Assembly: GCA_014281115.1 (NCBI GenBank)
Contig: JACONQ010000010.1
Span: 1,302,001 to 1,366,000, forward strand
Origin: Laburnicola sp. R22_1
Lineage: Eukaryota; Ascomycota; Dothideomycetes; Pleosporales; Didymosphaeriaceae
DNA length: 64,000 bases
Reading direction: 5' to 3'
Positions 1 through 11,009 of the stretch are shown here, piece after piece. The stretch's first letter is position 1. Every line of letters begins with the position of its first letter. The notes below the pieces were generated by a model. That model was not told the origin of the DNA, made no database searches, and saw only the letters and a list, made by a program, of their open reading frames with translations. The position numbers and the translations under genes are program-made.

Positions 1-2945
1 CTGCCTCCAGCACCGCCCCCTCACCAATGCTTGCCTCCAACCATTCCCTCGCTTTCTCCACGACCAGCTCCCATGTCTCCTCCTGGTCACCAATCTTCTT
101 CTCCAGAAAAACGACAACGATGGCCGTGCTCAGCGCCGTTTCGAGCTTCGCGCGACCAAGCTTTTGCTTCGATGATGCGACCAAAGCGTCGACTGCACTG
201 GCCGTATCATCATGGTTCACGTTCATGTCCTTGCACATGCTAGCGACGTTCATGGTGCCCCAAGAGCCCTCGAACGATTGATGGGCGATGATACGGTCGA
301 GCAGTGGGGCATTTTCATCTATATTTTCCTGGCCCATGTCTACCTCTTCGTTCTGGACTGACCGTGGGACGGCATAGCTCATCCTGTGGCGTCGCTGCAT
401 TCCTCCTGTAGATGCCCGAGGAGTACCAAACTTCATTGGTTGCTCTGTCCCTTTATCAACAGATAAATTGAAATTATATCCGCTTGTTTCGGGGAGGGTG
501 TCGAAATGAATATCGCTTGTTCCGGAAAGGTTGTCGCCCGCCATCTCCCAGTCGTTGATCTCCTCTTTGGTAGTTTCATCGAAGATGGTGTTGAGAGCCT
601 GCCGGCGTTTTCCTTCGATCTCCGCTTCGTTGGCTTCGACAGCCACAAAGGAGCAGTATTTGCCGCCGATTTGGAACTCGACGCCTAGTCGGACAGCTTC
701 ACGGCGCTGCAGTAGAGCAAGCTTCGCAGGATACTTCTGGCTGACCAATATAGTTTCGCCAGGTTTGTCTCCGCTGGTGACGGTGTCTACTACCCAACCG
801 CGGCCTTCTTCAAGTTCTTGAGTTGCTTTTCGCGCAGCCAGTTGATGGATCATGCTATCAGGGTGCGCGCGGAATTCGACAGGAATCTCCAGCTCGAGAG
901 GGCCTTGGGGTGACGTACCTTTCAACAGGACGCTCTTCGGCTTCAGGTCCGCTGCCGCGGGGGACAGTAGAAGATAGACGCAAGTTCGGTTGAACGGATA
1001 GAGCGGAGGAATCTCATGGGGAGTCTGAAGTATCTTAGGCCGACCAAGCTTCGGCAAACCGGCGAAGATGTCTTTGGGCTCATTGGCTTTCGGATGCTCG
1101 TCTTCTGCGTTGGAGTCGTACAGCGAAATAGGTTTCGCATCGGTCGGGGCCGCCGTGGCCTGGTCTTGATTTTTCGAGTCGTCATCGAGCTGCAGACGGA
1201 TACGCAGGCTATCTGCTACCGAATCTACAGTGTCATCTTCGTACTTGATCTCCAGACGATAATCATTGACGTGAGGTGTGAGTGCCCCCTTGAGCTGCAT
1301 CCGTTGTTAGCATAATTTCTCCTCCTGAATTTCACTGCTGCATGGATGCAGATGACGTACCATTCGGACCATCTTGCTATCAAGCTTCTCGTTATTGGAG
1401 ACCATCTGAGCAAAGCCATGCCCAGCTCGAGCAATACCTTCGACGAGGGCGCTGGATACATTTCCACCAATGCCGATCGGGAACACGCGGACGTCACCCT
1501 GTTTTGTTTCGGCGGTGATGTAATCAAACATAGTCTGCTGTGACCAGATATCACCGTCAGTAAGCAACATGAGCTCAGTTAGCATCTCTTTGCGACGGCC
1601 TTCGAAGCAGGCTTTGACGGCACTCAGAGTTTCTGTGCCACCGAAGTTTGCACTGAAGCTGTTGACATGACTGCATACGGATCAGTATGTGCCTCGATCC
1701 TTGGACGCCCACGTTATGCATACCTGATCGCCTCCAATAGTGTGTCCTGGCCGTACACTTCACTCTTTGGCCACAGAAATTTATGATTGCTACCAAACGA
1801 GCAGATATTAAACATGCAGCCGAGGGGGATCGACTTCAAGAAAACCTTGAGCGCTGAGATCAAAGTGGGGATGTTACCACTCATGCTTCCCGAACGGTCC
1901 ACGATGAATATGATTTCAGGCTTTTGCGACTTCAGGTTGAACTTTGGTACCTGCAGCGTGAATGAGCGATGGCCTAAAGTGTGTGCTGCGTATACTCACC
2001 AAGGTGGTCATCAACGCCCGTTGGTTAGGGAGTGTTGGGTGCGTTTCCAAGATTGCTTGAGGAATTCCAACGTCTTTTGCCACGACTTGAAGGACGAAAT
2101 CCTTCTCCATCTCGGCCGTCCCGAGAGCTAGCGTGGCAGAGGCCTTGGAGATGGAATGATCCTCGTCGACGGTGTTCGTTGACAAAGTGCCGAGAGAGAC
2201 CTCAATGGGATGCGATGGCGAGAGAACTTTCTTGATGGGTATCCCGTCAGCCATGCTCACATCAATGGTAAGCGATATTCCCTCTGTGTCATTGGTAGCG
2301 GAAGCGTCCATCAGTGCTCCAGGGTAAGAGCCGTATCGAGGTGAGATAGAAGTCGGAATTGTAAGACGAACGCCATCCACTTCTGCGTCGTGCTTGAGCT
2401 CTTGGATGTACGTAATGGAAACTTCGACGGATGACCTATTTGGGATATTGCTGACGGAGGTAGTGAAGACGTCGGCAGCATCAGGCAGCTGTTCCAGCAG
2501 TGCAGCCTTCTCGCCACGCTCTTTGGCATCTTCGTACGTTTTCCTTGCTTCGCCCTTTTCTTTGACTAGACCGTAGATAGTACGGTTTCCTACTTTGCAG
2601 TAAAAGTCGACGACGCTGACTCCATCGAACAGTGGAAACGCGTATCTGAAATCGTCAACCAAAGGTGCAATTGGAAGATAATAATGAGGCTGTCCAGACA
2701 TTGTGCGACGGGTAATTGCCGACTAGGTACAAAGTACGTCCTCACTAGCCTTGGGATAATGCTCACCTGATCTCCTGAAGCTCCTCCAGGGACGTATTGA
2801 TGAACTTCTGCTTCAGCACGGTCCTAGAAGCAGTCGACAAGACGGTCGTGTGAGCATCCAATTTGACTTGTGGTAGGTATTGTCGCTGGCTGATCCCGGG
2901 TTGGAAGTAATAACAACCGCAGATATGAGAGGAGTAGAGAGGCAT
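1..2945 (-). CDS. VIT and von Willebrand A domain protein, 3' end missing at the window edge
   Basis: The product carries an N-terminal VIT (vault/inter-alpha-trypsin) domain followed by a VWA domain, an architecture common in fungal proteins of unknown cellular role. I start it at ATG 2943-2945 because the following residues (CGCYYFQPG, YLPQVKLDAHTTVLSTASRT) are the usual VIT opening. Introns read at 2646-2766, 1951-1999, 1671-1723 and 1295-1360, all GT..AG. The second joins the VIT part to PKFNLKSQKPEIIFIVDRSGSMSG in two halves, giving the MIDAS-type DRSGSMS signature; LLTDGD follows in the VWA core. The C-terminal third, right of position 1300, is an uninterrupted minus-strand frame that reaches the left edge. 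VWA domains bind ligands through a metal ion, but no substrate can be inferred here. Domain assignment is firm and function is unknown. Confidence 0.88.
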
Positions 2946-4103
2946 GATGATATGACGTTTGCGAGAGTGTCGCAACACTCCCAAGGTAGTACTGGACGGT
3001 TGATGTGTGAAGAATGAGGAAGAGAGGTTCAAAAGAGAAGAACAGGTGTGGATGGGGGTACTTGTAGAGGGGGAGGGTGGTTGCCTGATTTGCCCGATTA
3101 TGTCATGTAACGTGACTCCAGTATCTCAACCTTGCTGAGGGGGCACGGGAAGTTCGAACAAATGAGTCACACAAGCTGTTGCATAGACAATCGACAAAAT
3201 CGTGTCCGATTATTGGATGCTCCGGTAATTTCTTGATGGCGAGCAGCTCTGTCTCACAAGTATACAGCGGAGTCAAAGGTTTCCGTGCCGTATGATGCCC
3301 CAGGGTAGCCAAAAGTACATCTGGCTGGTGCCTAGAAGAACCGCTCAAACAATCCACATGGAGATAGCTATGGGTCTGGACTGCTGCAATGAATTCATTA
3401 GCGGATACAACTCCGTGGCTTCCACTCACGCTCTTCCATCAACAAAACCGACAACAGCCTACACCTCGAGACCAATACATGGACAAACATCAGCTCCAAC
3501 CACGCATCCTCCTGCAATATCTCAGCTTCAACGCCTCCACACACCGTGTCGATGGTTACGCTGCGCCTGCTCAGTCGTGCTATTCCAAAGATGATCCCCA
3601 CTCACACTAGTCCGTGACTAGCCGCTTTGGATGCTGGGGTGCCCGACGACACCACTCTACTACACCATTCTACAACACCACATCTTTTACACCTCTATCG
3701 TGTACGGGGTAGTGTTGTTTACTGTGTGTCAAGGGTATGATGTATGCATATGCTATGAGTGATGATGTCTCTAGCAAGCTAACGGCTATATGTGGCGCCC
3801 AAGGCGCGCGGGCCAACCCCGACCACATGGCATTGTGCTCTCCAGGGCTCCCCGGGGCCAGCTTCAAGGTTTATATCCACCGCAATACCGCAAGGGTGTA
3901 TAGTTGCAGCTGGATGCTCGAGCCGTGAACGATATGAATATATATTTTGTGACTTGGACGAGGTAGAAGATGATTAGCAGGCGAGCTAAGCCCAATATTT
4001 CCAAGCCCCCCGTTTTCCTAAAGGAGTGCATATGGTATCTCGAAAACAAACGCTAGAACGCCAGAAGTTTCCAAGTTCGTGTCTCTATCTTTCGTTGCAC
4101 CAT
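2946..4103. other. Intergenic, no gene seen
   Basis: This 1.16 kb separates two minus-strand genes. It should hold the promoter and 5' leader of the VIT/VWA gene at its left end and the 3' untranslated region of the membrane-protein gene at its right end. Short open frames on both strands (longest about 108 codons) lack splice-consistent extensions or recognisable motifs. I see no repeat or RNA gene. Confidence 0.6.
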
Positions 4104-5207
4104 TCACATGGCCGACCCCTTGGCGTTGCCATCATAAATGCCGTCGTCCTGATTTTGCGCTTGTCCTTGACCAGGAACACCCGCATAGGCCACGCTCGTA
4201 TGCTGCTGCGGCGGCTGTGCGGTGTGTGGCATCTGGACTTCGTTTCCATAGTAGCCCGCAGCCTCGTGGCCGCCTTGCAACTCATTGAAGGCTCTTGTGC
4301 GCGGGGTCGCGGGCGTCCTCCACGGCGCATTGCCGACTGCGGTGCCGGGCGTGCGGGGCAGCTGTTGCAGTTCCCACATGTGTTGCCATTGTTCTTCGGC
4401 TGTGGGTTCATTGTCGTAAGGTGACGATTCCCATTTCTCTTTCTCTGCTTTCTTTTCTGCTACTTTGGTCTGGTGAGCGATACGCGCCTCTTTTGTCGGA
4501 TACAGTGACCAGACTGTCATGATGATGAACCCAACATATATTGCCCTATCACCTGTGTTAGCTACGTATTCAACACATGACGAAGCCGGGTCAACTTACA
4601 GCATGCACACACTGACCGCAAAAGCGCTCTTCGCCTGCTGACAGTACCCTCGTAGAGTGTTGTCCTCTACAATATTGCAGCTCTTGGTAATGTACCAAGG
4701 TGCGCCGTGGTTCTCGTGCGCCGGGTCGACAGTGTCGGGCGCAGTCTGGAGGTAGAGGCTTGCGGCCCAGAGACCCGCGAGCGGGATGTGCAGCATGAGG
4801 GAGAGAATGGGGTAGAAGATGTGCAGGAACCAGAGGGTGATTTTGATGAGCCAGAAGAACATGCAGACGACGCCGACGTACATGTTGTAGTTTGTGTTGC
4901 TGTTCTCACGTTAGCAGCTGCGCTATGCCAATGCAGTCCTCGTATGCTTGAGATGGAGCGCGACTTACAGACTACTCCAAACCAACGGGATCTTCATCTC
5001 CTTGTAGTTATAAGCCGCATACGCAACCGTCTTCGGGTCGCTGTTGAACCCATGCTCTCCGCCGTAGGCCCACAGTTTCGTGCGGTATGTGTTCGGCGCC
5101 GCGATACCAAAGAGCGCCAGATTGGCGACTGTGAAGGCCAGCTCGAGGATGATGAGGGCGAGCACGAGCTTGGGCAGTCGCCAGTGGCGCGGCAGGAAGA
5201 AGGCCAT
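4104..5207 (-). CDS. MARVEL-like four-span membrane protein
   Basis: Predicted 326-residue integral membrane protein. Exons 5207-4969, 4899-4600 and 4545-4104 sum to 981 nt. ATG 5207 opens MAFFLPRHWRLPKLVLALII, where the first hydrophobic helix begins about residue 12. Three further hydrophobic stretches follow, including one in exon 2 (FFWLIKITLWFLHIFYPILS) and one spanning the exon 2-3 junction, with a loop between. The C-terminal about 130 residues are polar, rich in Gln, Pro and Ala and presumably cytosolic. The layout resembles fungal MARVEL-domain proteins of the plasma membrane or vesicles, but I identify it by topology and not by a diagnostic motif. An unrelated small four-span family is the alternative. 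Confidence 0.75.
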
Positions 5208-6061
5208 GGTTGGTGTCGCTGTCGTTCCAGTTCCCAGTCGACTCTGCTCCGCCGGTGGTCGTCGTTGTCGTCGTCAGGCTCGGTAGGATCGCACAGCAGC
5301 ACCCAGCACGGGCACCAGCAGCATTTGAACAGCGCCGCAGCCGAAGGCAGACCCGCGCCTATGGCGAGGGGCGAAGGCTCCAAGCTGCACGAGTGGGCGC
5401 CTGCAGCCGCTGAGTGACACGCCCCATCACAGCGCGGCGTGGCGCCAACGCGCCAATCAGCGGCCGCACCCGCCTCGCTCGCGCCGCCGCATCCCTGCCG
5501 CGCAGCAACTGCTGCTGGCCGGACGGGGGAGGCCAATCTGTTCGGCCGGCTGCCATTGGAGGCGGTGCGGGTCGGGTCATGCTGACATGGGAGTGGTGGT
5601 GTTGGTACAGAGGCGACAGACGGAGAGGGGAAGGGGTGGGGTCGCGGTGCGCCATCACCATCCGCATGCGCGCGTAAAAGTGGAGAGCAGGGTGAGCGTG
5701 GAATGAGCATCGCAAGAGACGGTCGAGAGATCCGTCGGGTACAGAGGCCGAGTTCGGCGCGTAGAGGAGGATGCCAATCTGCAGTCGTGCTGCCAATAGC
5801 GCTTGCATCGGAACCGAAAAGGTGAATTCACCGTTAGGTAATGTTGCTGCCATCTCATACAGCACTCGGGGCAAGTCTAGCATCTGCCAGCGCCTCCAAA
5901 GCTCGTTGTTGGAGAGAATAACGCAGTGGCAGGAGCCGTATTATGCTACATATATTCTTATGTTGCGTGACGGCCGAGAGATAGTGGTCACAGCCAAATT
6001 GTCCATCTTCCAAACGGCCCACCCCGCCGACTAACTTTATACGTTGCGTGCCATTGGGTCC
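5208..6061. other. Intergenic, GC-rich; no convincing gene
   Basis: About 850 bp upstream of the membrane-protein gene and downstream of the OXNAD1-like gene. The left half is strongly GC-rich, which opens several overlapping frames by chance on both strands (for example a 174-codon minus frame ending at 5359). None shows a recognisable motif, and they overlap one another, so I do not call them. The first few hundred bases next to 5207 must include the membrane-protein promoter. Confidence 0.55.
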
Positions 6062-7126
6062 TCACCACCACTTTTCGTATAGGACACGCTCTGGGGCTAC
6101 GTGCTCCTGCTTCTGCAAGTATTCCACGATACTATCCGTCATGTCGGGCGGCCCACAAACATAAAATACCGTGTGGCGCGCTTCCTCCTGGTTCCCTACG
6201 GCACTCTGCAGTGCCGTATCGTCGATGCGATGCGTCCAGGCGGTAACGGGGACGGTCGTGTCGGTCTTTATTTGCGGTAGCGTCAAGGACATGAGCGGAT
6301 GTATTGGCTCGGTATTTCGCCGATTCAATGGCGAACCGTCCCAGGTCCCCGTGAGAAATAGCTCTATCCGGTTCTTGGTAAAGGCAGAGCGCGGCTTCCG
6401 AAATAAGTCTAGTAGTCTTGTGAGGAAAAGCACTTCCTCCGGCTGCGTGTCGCTCGAAGGGACCTTGGTAGAGTACAATATGCGAACCTCTACTGGCTCA
6501 TCCTGCTCGTATATGTGCGAAAGCATCGATACTAGAGGGCTGCCTACACGTCAGCATGAAGACGTCGTAACGAGTCGTGACTCCTCGGTGGTGCCTACTT
6601 TATCCCAACCCCTCCCGCAATGAAAACGGCGCGCTTAATCGTTGTGGTGTCTAAGCTCTGCGGTGGCCAGACGAAGCTGCCTCCAACCCTGACTTGGACC
6701 TCCTTGCCTATTATTTCTTCCGGTGCTTGCCACAACCATGCTGCCGGTGGGTTGCCCGGGCTGTTTTGGACAGCGAGTTCGACAAAGGGCCTGTGGTCAT
6801 CGCTGGGCTTCGGTCGAGCCTGGCCGGGAGTAGACGTCAGGGTGAAGCCTCCTGCTTTTGGGATGCCGGGGACGTGAAGATCGAGCCATTGGCCTGCGAG
6901 GAACTTGGTTCCATCAGCGACTGTCCGGAGCAGGTGCGGGGAGGGTCGCGGACGATACGTTGAAATTGTCTTCTTCGTCCAGCGCGAACCTGAACGTCTT
7001 TATTCGGTCATTCACAGGCGCGACGCTGTCTACGATTATCGAGTGGAGGCTGTCCTCGCGGGGCTCGCTGGCGGTCCGTTCCTCGTGGCAGAGGCTAGCT
7101 TTCGTTTTGGAGCGCGTCTGGACCAT
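6062..7126 (-). CDS. OXNAD1-like FAD/NAD(P)-dependent oxidoreductase
   Basis: Predicted 316-residue ferredoxin-reductase-fold flavoprotein. Exons 7126-6959, 6903-6599 and 6539-6062 sum to 951 nt. The N-terminal half has the FAD-binding barrel pattern FLAGQWLDLHVPG then GGFTLTSTP. AGGVGINPL, assembled across the second intron, is the start of the NAD(P)-binding domain, and FYVCGPPDMTDSIVEYL near the C terminus is the CGPPxM nicotinamide-site motif. This combination matches the OXNAD1 group, reported as mitochondrial in animals; the Arg- and Lys-containing N terminus is compatible with import but not diagnostic. The first in-frame ATG in exon 1 is 7124-7126; an upstream TTG is in frame but unlikely. 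Electron acceptor and pathway are unknown. It is divergent from the neighbouring hydrolase. Confidence 0.85.
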
Positions 7127-7496
7127 GCTGCTCAGAGACAAGGCGCGAGGGGCGGAAGAGAAGTGGCAGCGGCTGGGGTGGGCTCCAAAAGGACCGCACG
7201 AGCATAGCAGCGGGCAAAACGCTGCAGGTTCGCCGAAGACTCTGTTGTGGGGTAGAGCGGCACGAGGATGCTCTCCTCGTCCAAGATCCTGGGCACGGTG
7301 GGATCCAAGATAAAATGACGCGCGTGCTGGTTGTTGAACTACAACGCTTTGGGATGGCCTCGGCTAGCCGACGGCTTCATTCAGCTCTCAGCTCATCGAC
7401 GCTGGCTGTGTACTTGCACGTATCTCTGCATATATTCCACAATCTGCTTGGCTGAGCACTGTTGGTATCGTTGCACTAATCCACATATAATCCAGA
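7127..7496. promoter_or_regulatory. Shared intergenic promoter region, OXNAD1-like / hydrolase
   Basis: This 370-bp gap separates two divergent start codons, so it must carry both promoters and 5' leaders. I see no unambiguous TATA box or operator. Confidence 0.5.
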
Positions 7497-8622
7497 ATGG
7501 CCGTCGAGGAAGGTTGGCACACCGTAGAAGACGGCAGGAAGCTATACACCAAAACGTGGAAGGTACAGATATCACAGAGGTACTCGTGGCCCGGTACTGA
7601 TGTGCAGGCAGACTGACGGCCCTGCAAAAGCCCGTCTTGTTTTCATTCACGGTTTCAGCGATCATTGTGAGCTCCTATCAGGCCGACTGCGGGCGAGGAC
7701 GTAGCCACTGACACGCCTCAGGCAACACCTACAACGCCTTCTTCCCCACGCTTGCATCGAAAGGTATCGAGGTCTACACTTTTGACCAGAGGTATATCGA
7801 CGGTCCTGAAGATGTGTAAACCCAAATCTAACACGTTCCAGAGGATGGGGCCGTTCAGTCCAAAAGCCAGCGGAGAAGGGCCACACTGGGCCCACAGCTC
7901 GAGTGTTGGACGACATTACTTCTTTCCTCAAGACAGTCATCCCGTGTCCTATCCCTCTGTTCCTCATGGGGCATTCCATGGGCGGCGGTGAAGTGCTCTG
8001 GTACATGGCTACCGGGCCTGCCGAAGTGCGCAAGCACATCCGCGGCTACCTTTTGGAGGCGCCGTTCGTCGACTTCAGCCCTGAATCCAAGCCATCACCG
8101 GTCACCGTAATCTTGGGCCGGCTAGCTGGAAAAGTGCTCCCACTCCGTCAGCTGGTCAACAAACTCGACGTGACGCTCATCTCCCGCGACCCGGCAGTCC
8201 AGCAACAGTTCGAGCAGGATGAATTATGCCATGATACGGGCACCCTCCAAGGCCTCTCAGGTATGCTCGATCGGACCAGCGAGTTAGCCAGCGGCAAGGT
8301 CAAGGTTGGCGAGGGAGCCGGCGAGGGTGGAGTTACGCGGGTATGGATTGGCCACGGTGACAAGGACGGGATCACCAACTACCATGCGTCCAAGACGCTT
8401 GCGGACAGGATCCAAGCCCAAGACAAGGAGTTCAAGACATACACGGGTTATTTCCATCGCTGTAAGCTGATGAGCGTTCCTTGCGAGCGTGCGAGGCTGA
8501 CTTTGTTAGTGCACGACGAGCCGGGCCCTGACAAGGAAGTTTTCATGGACGATGTTACCAAGTGGATACTAACTCGCTCGGAAGAGCCAGTGCAAGTGGA
8601 CGGGACCAAGCCCAAGCTGTGA
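7497..8622 (+). CDS. Alpha/beta hydrolase, monoglyceride-lipase type
   Basis: Predicted 307-residue serine hydrolase. Five exons (7497-7562, 7612-7666, 7722-7791, 7842-8461, 8510-8622) sum to 924 nt. RLVFIHGFSDH gives the oxyanion-hole HG. GHSMGGG is the nucleophile elbow (GxSxG). GDKDG carries the likely catalytic Asp, and HDEPG, assembled across the last intron, supplies the His in the sequence context typical of fungal and yeast (Yju3-type) monoacylglycerol lipases. The cap region lies between the nucleophile and the Asp. The family cleaves monoacylglycerols and other lipid esters, but substrate here is inferred from family membership. There is no signal peptide or membrane span, so cytosolic or lipid-droplet-associated action is likely. 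Confidence 0.88.
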
Positions 8623-8944
8623 TTGGAGTTATCGGGGATCTGTCGGCGTTGAAGTTGTCGCGGAAGGGGACATTGCGGACTGTGTGCAGTAATTTGGGTT
8701 TCCTAAGAACAAGACGTCGCAAAAGACTTGCTCGAAGTGGCTACAGTTTTGCGTTGGGAGCGTTGTATGGTGATGTAGGCGATTGGCCAAGAGATCAACC
8801 CTAAACGGGCACGATGATGCTTGACCTCCTGTAGCTAAAGACGGCGGCCGGCAGCACCCGCGAGGCTCAAAAAAGTGCAGGGAGAAGCAGACGCAGAGCT
8901 CTGCAGCCTCCCGATTCGCGTCGCCCACCGCTCGCCTACCGCCC
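8623..8944. other. Intergenic, 3' UTR and promoter of the metal transporter
   Basis: About 320 bp between two plus-strand genes. No additional gene or repeat seen. Confidence 0.5.
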
Positions 8945-10520
8945 ATGTTTCTGCACCACCGCAGAATAAATGGCTTGTCCTTCGTTAGCCAGCTCCGTCG
9001 CGCGTGCCTGTCCCGGCCACCTTTACCTCTGCGCCGCCGGGCGTCAGCTGGCGCCGCCGCGACTGACATTGACATCCTTCACGACGGCCCCTTCATAGCC
9101 CAGCTGCGTGTCCTCCGCACGTCTACACGCTGCATTGCTGCCAGCCCGAGGCCCTCTCCGCTCAATTGGTCCGCCGCCGCCCACCTCCCACGACCCGTCC
9201 CCCCTGCCGACATGAGCGCAACACACACGCAGACGCGCAGCCACGGCGGCCACTCGCACCACCATCACCACGACAACACGTACCTGGTCTCCAAGAACAA
9301 GAAAGATGCCGGCGTGCGCATCACCCGCATCGGCCTGTACGTCAACCTGGGCATGGCCGTGGGCAAAGGCGTCGGCGGCTACGTCTTCCACAGCCAGGGC
9401 AAGTACAGCGCCTCACTCGCGGTTGGCTCTCACTGACGATCCGAAGCCCTCATCGCCGACGCCATCCACAGCCTCACCGACCTCGTCAGCGACATCATGA
9501 CGCTGGCGACCGTCTCGTGGTCGCTGAAGCCTCCGTCGGAACGGTTTCCGAGCGGATACGGAAAGGTCGAGAGCTTGGGGTCGCTGGGCGTCAGCGGCAT
9601 TCTGCTCGGAGGGGGGGTGATGATGGGCTGGGCCGCGCTGGTTGCCCTTGCCCAGCAGTTCTTCCCCGGGGCCGCCGAGGTTGCGGCGCATTGGGGCTTG
9701 CTCCCACATAGTCACGGACATCACCACGGCGTCGACGGTCTGGGGCCGAATATCAACGCGGCATGGCTAGCTGGAGGCTCCATCGTAATCAAGGAATGGC
9801 TGTACCGCGCAAGTACGCTGCACCCACCTGCCAGCTCGGGCACTGCTAATACCATCACTAGCACTCAAGATCGCAAACGAGCGCAAGTCATCCGTCCTCG
9901 CTTCCAATGCCTACCACCACCGTGTGGACTCTCTAACCGCCTTCGTCGCCCTCCTCATGATCGCCGGATCGAACGTCCTCGACAATGCCGCCTGGCTGGA
10001 CCCAGTCGGCGGACTGGTCATCTCGTTGATGGTCATTCAGGCTGGCGTGGGAAACACGACATCGGCACTTTTTGAGCTAGCAGATGTCGGCGTTGAGCAG
10101 GAGATGAGGGACAACGTGCGGAAAGCGGCCATGAAATCGCTTGCTGATGTCAACGCCGGATCGTCAAACGAGATTACCGTACGCCATGTTCAGGGTGTCA
10201 AGTCGGGACAAAATTATCTGATGGATGTAGAGCTCGGCGTACCCGGCACATACAGCGTGGAGCAGACACGGGGTATCGAGGACCTGGTGCGCGAGCGCGT
10301 AGGAGCTCAAGTGCGCGGAGTGAAGAAGGTCAGGGTGCGATTTGTGTCCGACACAGCAGATGAACCCGACTTTCTGGACGAATTCATCCGACCGGGTGAG
10401 AGTGGAAGCCTGTCTCCCGAGCCTGAACCCCATCACGACCATGATCACGACCATGATCACGACCATGATCACGACCATAGTCGCAAGGACGAAAGTGGAG
10501 CTGCAAGAAAGAGGAAGTAG
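8945..10520 (+). CDS. Mitochondrial CDF-family metal transporter, Mmt1/Mmt2-like
   Basis: Predicted 492-residue cation diffusion facilitator. Exons 8945-9398, 9447-9812 and 9862-10520 sum to 1479 nt. The first about 90 residues are rich in Arg, Ser and Ala with almost no acidic residues, as in a mitochondrial presequence. The CDF metal-site signatures are present: DAIHSLTDLVSD (H-x3-D, helix II) and NAYHHRVDSLTAF (H-x3-D, helix V). GYGKVESLGSLG and the helix I sequence match the yeast mitochondrial iron exporter family. His-rich runs occur before helix I (HGGHSHHHHHDN), in the helix IV-V loop (HSHGHHHG) and at the C terminus as His-Asp repeats. Intron 1 must use a GC donor to give SQALIADAIHS. 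Family members move divalent metal out of mitochondria; the metal here (iron, zinc or manganese) is inferred. Confidence 0.9.
10431..10478 (+). repeat. Coding 12-bp tandem repeat encoding His-Asp pairs
   Basis: About four copies of a 12-bp unit (CATGATCACGAC and permutations) encode an alternating His-Asp tract near the C terminus of the metal transporter. Such tracts bind divalent metals, and the near-identical DNA units suggest recent slippage expansion, so copy number may vary between strains. Confidence 0.8.
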
Positions 10521-11009
10521 ACGTGTATTATAGATGGGCACATGGCGGCATTAATTCTAGGCATGGCGTTCTGCACTTGGATACTAAGGATTCCCATATA
10601 CTTGACTGGTCGGTTGGTGGGCTGACCTGAAATTTATTCGCTGCCTACTCGGTTCAGATGTTTGGCTTCTTCTTTGGGGGTCCTTGGTAAGGATTCATAT
10701 GAGTAATTACTCCTCCAGCGTGCAAGCACTGTCCTACGTAGGACACGGAAAATTTACACAGGAGCTCGATAGGGCAGTCCGTATATTTATCCGTGCCCAA
10801 TCGCGCACCGACGCCTCTGTGGGTTACGCGGCAAATATGTGACCTCTATCAAACGTCACCGTGGGGCGGTAGGGCTAGCATCTTAGTCGCATTTGCTCGG
10901 AGGAAAGCGTGATGACTTCAGCCTCAAGCCATTGATTTTATATAAATGCCTAGTGTACCCCCGCTCCTGTCCCACCTCTCGCAGACGAGATCACGTATAT
11001 TTTCAGACC
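10521..11009. other. Intergenic, promoter of xylulokinase
   Basis: About 490 bp holding the transporter 3' end and the xylulokinase promoter, with a TATA box described separately. No other gene seen. Confidence 0.55.
10939..10946 (+). promoter_or_regulatory. TATA box of the xylulokinase gene
   Basis: TATATAAA lies 64 bp upstream of the xylulokinase ATG, a plausible core-promoter position. Inducible sugar-metabolism genes in fungi often have TATA boxes; the assignment is by sequence and position only. Confidence 0.55.

Noticed and set aside
4707..5710. Long overlapping frames on both strands (236 and 238 codons)
   Set aside because: They are antisense or out of frame to the four-span membrane protein and its GC-rich upstream region, and their composition is low-complexity Arg/Ser/Pro without motifs.
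5359..5883. 174-codon minus-strand frame
   Set aside because: GC-rich intergenic DNA opens several competing frames here; there is no motif or splice-consistent continuation.
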